Translations under genes and position numbers: made by a program
The notes under the pieces: model-generated
What the model was told of the DNA's origin: nothing
The model's database searches: none
The model's input: the letters and a program-made list of their open reading frames with translations, nothing else
NCBI GenBank assembly: GCA_029891385.1
Contig: CM057227.1
Coordinates: 58,157,567-58,221,566, forward strand
Direction of reading: 5' to 3'
DNA: 64,000 nucleotides
From: Erythroxylum novogranatense
Taxonomy: Eukaryota > Streptophyta > Magnoliopsida > Malpighiales > Erythroxylaceae
In this document: in pieces, positions 36,510 through 47,639 of the stretch
Layout of the letters: each line of letters begins with the position of its first letter
Position numbering within the stretch: position 1 is the stretch's first letter

Positions 36510-38247
36510 TGATAGAGTAGTACCCTAAAGGCAATCGCCTTTAGCGCGTTTTGTACAAAGTTATACGCAAACTTTATTTTCAATAATAAAGAAAGGCATA
36601 TTTCATTAATTTGGTGTTCATTATTTATGAATTGATATTGATCTATAAGCAAATTAATGAAATCCATTATATATGACATAGCATGAAGGAAATCATGATG
36701 TGATCATACCACTGAGATTCCAATCATGTGCAATTATGTCAGTATCTAAATTAGATGTTTAGAGTTTAGATGTGGATGCTTACTAAAGGTAGTAAGTACA
36801 TTGGATGACCTACTATGAGATCATCACATGGATGTCCTATTCTAATGTCAATGATAATCTCATCATAGCAATGGTACAAGTATCCTTAGACCTAAGGTAC
36901 TCAAGTATTCTTAGACTTAAGGTACTCAAGGATATCTTGAATACTAATTATGTACTTTGACTCTATTCCTTGTTGCCTTACAGAGGTCGCTCATAGGGTG
37001 ATGATTGGGTACAGCTTGAGGTATTTGAAGGTAATTTAGTAGCCAATAGAGAATTCACCACTTCTGTGATAGCAGAAAATGATACCCACGGACTTTTGTC
37101 GGGTTCATTACTTAGAAATCTCTGGCTCGAATACATGTGTGATGAAGAATGTCTTCATTGATATATAGAGTAATGAGTCCCAGAATGAGAACTGATATCA
37201 CTTAGGCTAGATTTGACGTCGTCAGTCTAGGGAGAGTTGGTACTTTGCATACTCATAACCAAGTGGGGTATAGCATGGTGAAAGGATGAATTGTATAGCA
37301 ATTGTCTATGGAAGGGTTCGTGAGATGATTAATGATGAGCACGTGTTCGTTCATTAAACCACTTACTTTTCGGTCAATTGGAGGTCATGATGTGTTGCTA
37401 GACTTCACCCATGACCTGCTTTGATTAAGTGTTAATCCAAGTGGCCAATATAATCGGGAACCTAATGGGTCACACGCATAAGGGTGACTCGGAGGATTCG
37501 TAAAATGGCTTTTGATAAAGATCTATTATATGGAGAGCAATAGAACCAATTGAATCCTGATAAGATCGCGACATCGATATTGTTGAAACAGATCTCCAAT
37601 ATTTTTTCCACACTCGGGACCCGATAGGATTGACCCAAGTGTGAGTGGACCACCTCAGCTTTTATATGTATTTATTGTCCTTAAATGATAAAAGACCAAA
37701 ACAATAAAAGAGAAAAACAAAAGGCAAGTAAGATGATGATAATCGTGAAAATGGTTAAGTAAGCAATCTTCATGATTCTCACCTCATTCTCCTTATCTTT
37801 CTCATCTTCTTCCACTTCATTCTCTTTCATAGTTTTGCTCTCCATAGAACAAAGAAGAGAGCTAGCACTCTTGTCTTTTTTCTAACCATTTCTAGATCAA
37901 AGAGTTTGATTCAGTTAGTTTCTTCGATCTTTGCTTAAATACCATTGGAAATGGTTTGTTTTGGTCGTTATAGTTTACGACAACCCGACGAGTAAAAGAT
38001 CAAATAATCAAAGAGACAGCACACAAGGTACATGGTTATTATATGTATGATTGATTTGTGTAAATGTCATGAATTCCTATATATATATGTTATAAACATA
38101 TATGTGAATTGGAAATTTTCAGCTAGGTCTAATTGTATTTTCTTGTATAGGCATATAGATCATGGATTTTGGGAAAGTCCCAGATTTGTTTATATTTTTC
38201 ACACCTCGTGTATATGATGCACACATCGGAATTTTACTATAATAACA
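36510..38247 (+). repeat. LTR of outer copia element
   Basis: Begins TGATAGAGTAG just after the purine tract TCAAGTGAGAGAT and ends ATAACA. It matches the LTR at 62236-64000 (shared opening ...AGAGTAGT-CC..GGCAAT.GCCTTTAGCGC). A primer site follows its end, so it has 3'-LTR context on the left and 5'-LTR context on the right. Confidence 0.85.
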
Positions 38248-38249
38248 AC

Positions 38250-38262
38250 TGGTATTAGAGCC
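38250..38262 (+). other. Primer-binding site-like sequence after LTR
   Basis: TGGTATTAGAGCC, one mismatch from the initiator-Met primer site, 2 bp after the LTR end at 38247. Confidence 0.8.
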
Positions 38263-39590
38263 ACAATATTGACATGGCAGAGACAGCAATTTGATATAAT
38301 GTTTCAACAGAGTAGAGGCACTCATAGGGCTAATTTCTCAAAGGGAGGAAGATGTTACTTCTTACTCATCTCAATTCTTTGCTATATTGGGCGTAATGAG
38401 TCTTGGGAAGGAGCGTCCAAACAAAAGCAAGGACAAACCCAACGAAGAGGGAAAATGGTACGTTGGAGATATGTTATTGATTAAGGAGTCTTCGAGAGAG
38501 CCACATTCAGAGGAGTGCCTATGGATTATTTCAACTAAGGCGTCGAGTTCTTGTAATTGAGGTAATTTGTTAAACCCCTACATCCTAATAGTGGAATCGT
38601 GCAGGCTTTGGTGAATCTTAACCAATGTTTGCTACTTAAGACGATGGAACAAGATAGACTTTCAAGCAGGCAAAGAAATTGGGCATTGTTAGATGTTGGC
38701 ATATATTGGTGCAAATTATCAAAAATCTTTCACGAAATACAAAATTTGGATGTAAAATCAAAAGATAGCTTGAGATGGATCTTAGGTTGAAGGTCAACTA
38801 AATCACATACATGAAGGAGACTCATGAGAGCTCTAAAAACTTAAGTGTGCTTAAATAGACGAACCATAACTAATGGACTTGACATGGTTAAATATTGTAT
38901 CAGATCAGTGTGCTATAAAAGACTTTGGGCTTGAATGACTTATTTTCAATAGATAGAAACCGAAAAGAGATCGTAGATGATGTAACAAATAACATCACAG
39001 TAAATATTTATCAATTTTAAAAGATAAAGATCGTATAAGATGATTATTTGATGATAGTAGAATTTTTCATAGATATACATGTAATCTCTTGTCTTATTAG
39101 TTGTCATATAGCTAGATCTTATCAAATAGTCTTCCTTGAATGAGAGTGTTATCCAATTAGTGTGATACAATCTAACATGAATAAGAGATAATCTAATTAG
39201 TTCAATTTAATTAAAATTTTGCATTGTAAAGTGAAAGATGTCTATAAATAACTTATTTAAGCCTTGCTCCAAAAAAGTGATAGGTAGGAAAAGAACACAT
39301 TAAAAGAGAAGATTCCTTTGTATACTTGCAGAAAAGTAACAGAGGTTAGTTTACCAAAGTTGAACACCATGAGAGTCATAAAGCTTTCAAAAACTGATCA
39401 CGTAAAGAAAGCCAAGTCTTCCTTAAATAAACCTTAATTGAACTTGTCGTGCAAAAGAATAAGTACACCTTGCAGTATAAACTTGGTACTTTAAAAAACA
39501 TTTGTAACACCTACCATAACTAATCATGCCCAAGTAATATGAGACCACCTACTCGCATGTAAACTATTGTAACAGGAATCAATATTGCTG
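38263..39590. other. Unclassified spacer, possible copia internal remnant
   Basis: Follows a primer site, so its first part may be the leader of a second copia copy, but I recognise no gag. From about 39180 there is very AT-rich sequence with a TATA-like CTATAAATAAC near 39242. No convincing ORF; short ORFs such as 38269-38484 and 38599-38790 have no recognisable motif. Confidence 0.4.
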
Positions 39591-40290
39591 GTTAACTTAC
39601 AATGCTATTCTGCAACTAAAGTAATCAAAATTATTACATCATCTGAATGAGACCAGTATAGTTATGTACCAAAACTTGCATCGGATGTAAGCAACGAGCA
39701 ATTGTTATAAGATCGCGTGAAAACCGTGCCTCTATTAACCAAAACTGCCATTCAAATTTTTCAGGCACTGAAAAGGTTAACGTAGGATGAATACAGATTT
39801 CTGGACTCGCAGAAAAAGTTATATAATACGAATTCAGAATTCCATAGATTCGGATATGTACACACTGATTGGTTGGATAAAGTCCAGTAGATATCCCTGC
39901 CATAAGACCTGCCACCAACCTTCAGGTAAATGAGCCATGCAACAGCAGCTTCTCTGACTCGGTGCTCAACAGGACCCCCTCTCCATTAAGATCACATTTT
40001 TAAAACTCTTAGCAAAAGTTTTAATCCTGATACACCCTAATCCAAACAATAATCGAGCAAATCATAGGAACTTGCATCATAGTCAATCATGTTGCTGTCA
40101 AACATGGGTATTCACCAATCATATATTTATGTGCCGAACACCCCGTCTAAAGGTTGTGCCAAGTACTTCTCCTTGTGATATCAATCTCTAAAACCACCTT
40201 CAGACACCGATGGGACATCTCGATCAGATCATGTGTTGCTTCTGATAGTTTGACACCCATCTCACAAACAACTCACAATTTGGCTGATAT
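39591..40290 (-). other. Probable 3' untranslated region of the PHD/GNAT gene
   Basis: About 700 bp downstream of the ancestral stop on the gene's strand, with no repeats shared elsewhere in the window. The minus-strand ORF at 39634-39918 has no recognisable domain and is best read as untranslated sequence. I cannot place the poly(A) site. Confidence 0.45.
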
Positions 40291-40775
40291 TTAATCTGTA
40301 GTGAACCCAATATCAGTACCATCGAGCATTGTCTCAGAGGAACCAGGAATTTCACCAGTCTTTTTGGAAGGAACTTGTGCAAGCAACTACTGCAACTGGA
40401 TCCTCTGTGAAGTCACAGCTTGAACATTTGCAGCGCCCATGTATTGTGGATCTGATTTCGTAAAATTGCTCTCTATCCAACCATTAGCATTATTTGCATC
40501 AGAGAATACCTTAGTTTCCACCTGTATCATTATGACTAGCATCGTTGCAAACTACTTGGGCCAAATCATCCTTCAATTGAGTATCAACAAGTTTATTTGC
40601 ATTCACTGAAACCAAAATTGACTGATTTAACTGCACGAGCATCATCAACTCCCTCATCACAGGTTACAACATTTTTGGAAGAAGGCAAGTCTTGTTTACT
40701 TTCCTCCAACCTGGCACCAGCAATGCTGGACCTAGATACTCCATCCCGGGATTCAGCGTAAGCACATGTCATCCC
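40291..40775 (-). pseudogene. Decayed C-terminal coding tail of the PHD/GNAT gene
   Basis: Immediately after the stop TAG (40776-40778) the same frame stays open for some 60 codons (AYAESRDGVSRSSIAGARLE... character). One-base slips near 40603 and 40521 then restore readable sequence (NKLVDTQLKDDLAQVV, then SDANNANGWIESNF...), with one further TAG in a Gln-rich stretch (IQLQ-stop-LLAQV) before a TAA at 40291-40293. Composition is that of a Ser/Asp/Asn-rich disordered tail, like the end of exon 8. It looks like former coding sequence lost by a premature stop and two indels. Confidence 0.7.
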
Positions 40776-43700
40776 CTAGAGCGCAATTGGATTTTTAAAT
40801 TCACGAGAAGCATCTAATGTATTATCCATAGTCCAGGTTTCACCCAAAGTATTATCTCCAGAATATGAGCCAGAATTCTGCATAGTCACATCACCCTGAA
40901 AGCAAGACTTATTAGTGTTTGTAACAGGAGATCCAAAGCCTGCATTTTTAGTCATCCGTTGTAAACCATTACTTTCAATTGAGATAGATGCATCTTTTTT
41001 GTCCAATGAATATTCATCTACCTTAACACATGACTCGATGTCTGAACCTTTATTCATCACAGATGCATCATTCGAGGGAATATCAGGACATTGGGAGTCA
41101 GATTTATCAGTAGCCACATCATCTGTCTCACTGGCGTGCTCTGAATCACTGTTACTGCACTTCTGACCACACTGATTTGAAGAATCAACGTAAAATTTAC
41201 TTGTTAAATCTGGAATCTTACATTGGCTGCCTTCAATTTCCATTTTTGTGACACCTGCTGGAGGAAACACCAAGTTGAATAACAATATTTTGCAGAATAT
41301 AAATGTAAAATATGGCTTGAAATTTGAAAGCCAACAAGATGCATCCTGATGAAAACCTTTGCTAATGTTTAAGTTTCCATCAATTTTTCCTTGTTCCAGT
41401 AGTTGCTTCTGCAACATATCAATGCCAGGGAAAACCAGCATATTAATATACTTCAACTCTTGTTTAAGCGACTCATCCAGTGTAGTGAAACCAAAAACTT
41501 CCATCCATGTTTTTGTGAGCTCAGAAATCGCAGGAATGATCAGTTTCTCAACCTTCAGAGAGCAAAGCACCTAAGAAGAAGAGGAAAGTCATTAAGATGA
41601 CAGAAAAAATCCAACTTCACACATAGACCACTTTTATATCCAGTATTTTTCACAAACAAAGATGTTGGAATAGTTCCTATTCCTCACCATCTCCAAGGCA
41701 CAAAAGAGCCGGCGGCACATTCCTTGGCGCCTATATATATGACGAGTTCCAATAAATGGCATCTCTACAAATCTTGCCCCATGGAACCTGGAAAACCATG
41801 CCAAGAAAATGTCAAATTCAACTGAATGCTGACCAACTAGCAAAACCTAAATAGGCAGTAGTAGTTGGAGATCTAGTAAGTAGATAGAGGAAACAAAGCA
41901 CATGAACTCATGTGACAACAAATTTACATAAAAGGACAAGTGTACATATCAAATTTCTTCAACTCTAATGACCAAATCTTCTGTGTAACTCCCGGCAATT
42001 TGAATGAAATGCATTTCAAGGTATTAAAGAAACTCAGTAGCTATTATTAACAATGTAAATTTCCATATATGGGAAGTTTGATTCAGTATCATTTGATTCC
42101 TACACATAACTCCATTTCTTCAACAATCAGATTGTTGCCATTGAACAGCAAAAAGTGACTATCCATCCAATACCTGATAGATGCAGCAGAAATTATTTCA
42201 TCACCCCTCTCTAGAATAGCAGTATAGAAGCCATGGAAGTTTAGTCTGTTGAAGTTTGATCTGAAAAAGATGGAAATGTCCAACAAAGCAACTCCAGTTA
42301 TACACCAAAATGCAGCAATTCAACAATTTGGCAATTAAATTACCAAAAACTAACCACAACTTCGGCATGCTTATATGTTATCAGTACAAGATGGTCATAA
42401 GTCACTTGGGAATATACAGTTTCTTTCAAGTAGCTAAATTAATTAAAAAATCAAGGTAATACGGCAGTAGCCAGATAACACTATTTAAGAACAGCTAGAA
42501 ACAACTATAGAATACATACTGTCTTGAGAAAAAAATGATTGTTGATTATAAGGTCAACAAGAACAAACTCAGTTAATGATTTCCTGTGTAAACGAGAAAA
42601 AGAATGCACAAAATGGCTTTCCACAATTATGTTTCAGCACATCTACATATAAAAGTAGGGAAATACAAGTTTTCAATAACATATTATGTATGAAACATAA
42701 TAACAATACTAATCTCTAATACTATCATCAGCAAAGTTACCGTTTATCCATTTTGGTAAATTTAAGGCCATTACTTATAGTGGTACGTGATCACAGAGCA
42801 GCCTTTAACAAACTAATGTGCCATGATTAGAAATAAGAATGCTTACCCACAATTATAAAGAACATTATGTATTAGATTGATCCCACTCCTCCTATCAACA
42901 ATGGGCAAAAAGCATTCATCCATAACAGACAAAGCAACAGCTAGTTTTGAATTGCACTCTACCCTTTGAGGAAGTCCTTGGAGCGATGAATCTAAGTCTG
43001 TATCAGTTCTATGAATGAGAGACCATGAAAATCCTGCTTCTAGTTCTTTTTTGACACCAAGATACCTCTGCAATTGCTCAAGAAGCTGTAATGCAGTAAA
43101 GTATAGGTTAACATAGTTAACATGAGCCTGACTAGCACATCAAGGACACAGAAGGCACTGTGGCTTCTGAATATAAAACAATCAACTAAGATAGAATACA
43201 TATAACAAGGAGGTGGCAGTGGGTGCACCAAAGTTAGTAAAAAGAATCCCGGAGAGATTAGTAGCATTACCTCTTGGCATTTCTTGCCACAGAAACCATC
43301 TAGAATACATATAACAAGGAGGTGGCAGTGGGTGCACCAAAGTTAGTAAAAAGAATCCCAGAGAGATTAGTAGCATTACCTCTTGGCATTTCTTGCCACA
43401 GAAACTATCTACCTCAAGGGAAAAGGTATCTATCTCCTTTGTGCATGACTTGTGGTCTAAGGGAAAGAGAAAAACTCAGTTTCAGTCAGCATATGGAATA
43501 TAAGGACAAAAAGGAATATAGGTGAAACCGTAAAGTATATGACTATACATTTTTTGGCACACATTGCACAAATAAGTAGCATCGAATGTGCGGAGTGATC
43601 TTGAAGAATATTCTCACTGGCTGCCCCACAAAATCTGCAAGCACAATTTGGGCAATGCCAGTCACCTGGGGGGAGCATCTGCAGAGTAACAACACAGTAA

Positions 43701-46700
43701 GTGCGTGAACGAGGGCCATAGACTACAGGACAACCGTTCAATTACAAGACAGCTTGAGTAATTCAGCTCAATTTAACTCATTTCTTTGCTTATACGAAAC
43801 ATTATCAAGCCAAAAGTAAAAGATCTCAAAACATTATAAATTTTATGCTCCCTTCAGCCATTAAGTTAAATAGGATAAAGAGCTTCATAACTCATCATGA
43901 GACAACACCTTCCATAGTATCTATAAAATCCAACATTCTAGTCAATGCACCTGAAAATAATTTCTTTTTTTCAAAATCCCTGAACATACAGAATCATAGT
44001 TTGCAGGTAAAAACAAAATGTTGCACTTTACCCATTCTGTTGTGGCACAAACATCTGTCACAAAATAAGATCCAACTTCACTTCAGCAAGAGAGCAACCC
44101 CATGGTACTCCCTCCACTGCCTAAGAGTTAAACTAATATGCTAACTAACTGAAGAATCCACATGGCGGCTTTTCAGTAGGCCTTCCTTTAAATTCATAAA
44201 ACATGCTAAGATTGTTGAGGCATAAATATGCTAAAACCTCTTTCCAATACATATTATGTTGGTATAGGTCAACAAGTGAAACAAAAAAGGAAGAAACACA
44301 AACTTTTATGTACTTGCAAATTCAACATGTATGGAAAGGTATGGAGCAGTTTTCCAAATTGCGGGTGTCAGCATTACTGCAATAGGCTGCATTTGCAATT
44401 TGAATGAAACAGTGGCCGTGCATTGCAGCCAGGGGTACAATGATCCGCCATAATTGTTCTATTGCGGTGGAACAAAAAATACCAACAGTGAAATGGAAAA
44501 GAAACACAGAAAAGCCGGTGAAGAAGAATAATACTAGAAAAAAATGTAAAATCAGAGAATAGCAAGGAGAAATGAAATTGAACAAAAACGATTACCTAAA
44601 CATCCAACTTAATTACAAAAATCTCAATGTTAAATGGCAGTTAAGGGTCAGCTTTGAGTTCAGTAACTTCAAACATGGAAAAGGAGAGGAATTCAAAAAT
44701 CAAAACTAGAAACAATAAGAAATAATTAACCTGATAGTGGAGATAGTCGGTTTAACATGGATATGCAGGAAAATACAACAAAGAAGCAAATCATGAGAAG
44801 GGAGGAAGAACTGAAGTGAAGAGAGAGAGAGAGTAAAAGTGAAAAATGAAATAAAAACGTGGTTTGGCAGCTCTGATGATAAGCGAAAAGCAAATATATA
44901 GAGACAAGGTACACATGCCTTTATATCCAGACAGCTTCGATGAAAGGTTGACGGACAACCATCACAGCAGATGAGGTTCCCACCATCTCCACAGAGGCCA
45001 CAAGTATCATCATTAGGTTCGTCACAATCAATGTCTACAGAGTGAAACCCAATGCCCTCAATAGACTCTTGTCTATTCCAAGCATCAACCTGACACTCCA
45101 GAAGGGAAATCCCAGAATCAAGATATATATTTTGAAATGGCTGGCGTAGTTTGCTCCCAGCATGGATCTCAAACTTTGAAACTGTAAGGATTTTACTACA
45201 GCAACCACAATGAATACCATCTTTTGTAACCCAACCCTCTAGCATAACTTTCGTCCGTCTGCGGTTCATATACCTCACCTTTTGACTTGGCTGCACAGTT
45301 CCAGAGTCAATTAGCCAGGCTAGCAGTGTCAGCTTTCCCGCATGCGGAACAAAACCATCACTCCCAGAATTTAGTCCCTGATTAGAATTCCGCACCAGCA
45401 ATGTGCATCTACCGAGTTTTCTAGTTTTTCTTCCTTTGCAAGAAATGGATCCAGAGGATGGCTCTTCACTGTTATCATGCAAATGATGAACTGAAGTTTG
45501 GCCTTTGGAATTTGAAGTGAAACACGAATTACTATTGAATCTGCCCTTTGCTGGCTTATTATTCTTCTTTATAAAGGAGCTTAGTTTCTCTTCGTGTCTA
45601 CCACTATCCATGCTCTCTTCGTGATGTTTCAAACTGGAAGACTTCCTCACTATCTCATTCTCAATGTCATCTCTTCTCTTCTTTTTCATTTCCTTTTCAA
45701 TCTTCTTGCTTGTTTTCCTTGTCAGTTGGCTAAGCACCTCATCTGACAAAGGCATAAACGGAGAGGGATCATTTCTGGGTTTTACCTCATCTTCATCATC
45801 ATTTAATTGCTTTAAAAGGGCATCATATGCCTTGATGATGGACCAATAGGCTGTTCCACCAGGATTAATGTAGACTGCATCAAGGTAGTCTCTGTTCTTT
45901 CGAGGTCTGTAGTCTATTGTCCAACCTGCGTCCAGTAGCATACCCCTTATACGCTCGCGCAACTTTTGCTTTTCTGTACCAGTACCACGCTTAACTTTCC
46001 CTTCCTTGACTCTAGTTGGAGGGAGCTGATTGGCTAGCATTTTCTCACCTTCACTACTTATGCTTTTCATGGATTTACGAGTTTCTACATTCTTCAAACC
46101 AAGCATTAGTAATGAATTGCCGTCTTCTGAATCCTGGTGATGACCCTTGTTCTTCTCAGTAGAAAATGGTGTCTTCAAAGGATTACGCATTTCCATAGCC
46201 TTTGGTCCCATTTTCAGGGGCGTATCACTGTCTTCTGCATCCTGTTCACTAACTTTGTGATGCTTAGCTGAAAATGATTTCAAAGGTTTACTTGGTTTCC
46301 TGTCTGTCCCAACAAGAACACCAACTTTCTCGACATGTTCGGGCTCAGAATGAAAGAAAGGACGGATAGGAATATTCCTCTTAACAGTATCTTCTGTCCT
46401 CAACCCCTTTATATTTTCTTCATTCTCAAAGCGATCATAAGTGCTCTTAGTCATAGAGCCACCAATCTTCTTCTTCTTGTTTACCATTACTTTTAAAACC
46501 CCATTTTTGCCTTGAACCCTAATAGGTTCATCAGAAACATTGTTATGCCTCAGAAAAGAAATTGGATGGCTAGGTGCAGCCCTGACATTATGATCCCCCC
46601 GACTTAACCCACCTGGCCCGTCAAAATTTGCACTTGTTATCCTATCAGCAATATCATGTCTACTTGATCCAGTCCCATGTTTCCCTCCAATGCTACTTCT

Positions 46701-47234
46701 TCCCACCACCGTCGACCCAAAAAACCTCCTTTTATCTAAATCCCCATCATCAAACCGTCTCCTCCTTACCATTTCCTCACCATTCCCTTCATACTCATCT
46801 AACTCAAACACCTCCGACCTATTCCTCTTCCTTCCACCCAAATCCTCTCTAATTCTGCCAATAACACCAACCTCATAGCACCTAAAATCACCTCCCTTGT
46901 TCCTCTTCTGACTAGCATCACTTTCTCCAATCCCACGCTTATGAAAATCACTCAACCCATTACAAACACTTATTGTGTCTGACCCTAATTTTCTCCCAGT
47001 CGGCATTAACTGCTCATCACTCGACGCCGAATCGCTGAAATCCATTTTAGCTCGCTTCTTCTCCTTCTTACCCTCAAAAACCTTGCGTCCACCAGAAGAA
47101 CCCATCCCCATGCCCGCACCATCACCACCACCACCACCAGTACCAGCATTCTTTCTCACAATCAAACAGCCGGTGGAGCTCCTATTCTTCACCATAAAAC
47201 CTGAGGAGTCAACAAATTTCTTCCCCTCTTCCAT
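40776..47234 (-). CDS. PHD-finger / GNAT-domain protein, IDM1 (ROS4)- and At5g36740-like
   Basis: Eight coding exons (47234-44919, 43678-43549, 43456-43380, 43085-42847, 42260-42174, 41787-41688, 41570-41357, 41254-40776) total 3642 nt, 1213 residues. In order: a basic disordered N-terminus with a poly-Gly run (about 33-37); a folded [20 protein letters not shown]... region (about 424-477) of the type preceding PHD domains in this family; a TPL-binding/Jas-like domain (about 631-720); a PHD finger (C745GLC...CCDGC...H...WHCPNC, to about 785); a second Cys/His cluster (to 840); and a GNAT domain (about 842-1050) with [24 protein letters not shown] and acetyl-CoA loop RRQGMC (969-974). Family members act in the nucleus: IDM1 is a histone acetyltransferase that counteracts DNA methylation silencing. 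The start is the first in-frame ATG. Paralogue identity is uncertain; family membership is not. Confidence 0.92.
41255..41356 (-). other. Intron 7, 102 nt, in frame and stop-free
   Basis: GT at 41356-41355, AG at 41256-41255, with a pyrimidine-rich TTTCCTCCAGCAG end. Length is 34 codons and there is no stop in the reading frame, so the exons and intron form one open frame from 41570 to 40776. The retained version would insert a Phe-rich hydrophobic stretch, unlike its surroundings, so I treat it as an intron. Confidence 0.7.
43192..43409. repeat. 109-bp tandem duplication across exon 3 donor
   Basis: Two adjacent 109-bp copies, 43192-43300 and 43301-43409, with two visible mismatches. Each contains the last 29 nt of exon 3, its GT donor and about 80 nt of intron. 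The copy nearer the 5' end of the gene is the functional one, since only it joins the complete exon 3. Confidence 0.93.
43679..44918 (-). other. Intron 1 with GC-AG boundaries
   Basis: Exon 1 ends ...GATATAAAG and is followed by GCATGT; the next exon starts after TTACTCTGCAG. Joining at GC-AG continues the PHD finger in frame (SCLDIK then [12 protein letters not shown]). The nearest GT, four bases on, would shift the frame. Confidence 0.85.
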
Positions 47235-47600
47235 TTAGAACCAATATTTGACCCCCAAAACCCTAAATTCCGAATGTCATTCCAAAATTGAGCGAAACAA
47301 CCAATACAAACACAATTTCAAAACCTTAAAGCAAAGGCAGCAGATCTGACGCTACCGGAAATATAACCCAAGCGGCGACTCAATGACAATGGATGCCGAG
47401 GTTAACACTACCTTGCCGCTTTCAGCTTTGACATCGTATCAAAATCCGTCGCCGTCGATTGATGACGCAACTTTTCGGCGAAAAAGAATGACTGAGAAAG
47501 AGGTGGAAGACAAATAGAGAAGGAGAAGTAGGGAGAGATTGCAGGTGTTCCTATGAAAATAGCTCTAATACAAGCAACAGAACAGAACAGACGCAATTAG
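47235..47600 (-). promoter_or_regulatory. 5' leader and proximal promoter of the PHD/GNAT gene
   Basis: CT-rich sequence upstream of the ATG at 47234. It holds a complete upstream ORF of eight codons (ATG at 47434, TAG at 47408-47410) and another short ATG...TAG near 47275. A GGCAAGGTAGTG stretch at the first uORF's end could also be a splice donor of a leader intron. A TATA-like GATAAATAAAATA lies just upstream, near 47622-47634. The transcription start cannot be read from sequence alone. Confidence 0.5.
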
Positions 47601-47639
47601 CCATTAGGATTTGGGACTGCAATTGTATTTTATTTATCT

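Noticed and set aside
38950..39300. Possible endogenous pararetrovirus or independent promoter around the TATA-like sequence
   Set aside because: A TATA-like word in very AT-rich DNA is weak evidence, and no reverse transcriptase, movement or coat motif is present nearby.
40776..41570. A single uninterrupted 264-codon terminal exon
   Set aside because: The middle 102 nt have consensus GT...AG ends and a Phe-rich AT-rich character unlike both sides. I treat them as an intron but report possible retention.
44706..44918. Extension of the long minus-strand ORF past the first half of the PHD finger
   Set aside because: After SCLDIK the translation loses the PHD pattern and becomes low-complexity hydrophobic sequence. 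The next exon at 43678 completes the zinc finger in frame, so this part is intron 1.
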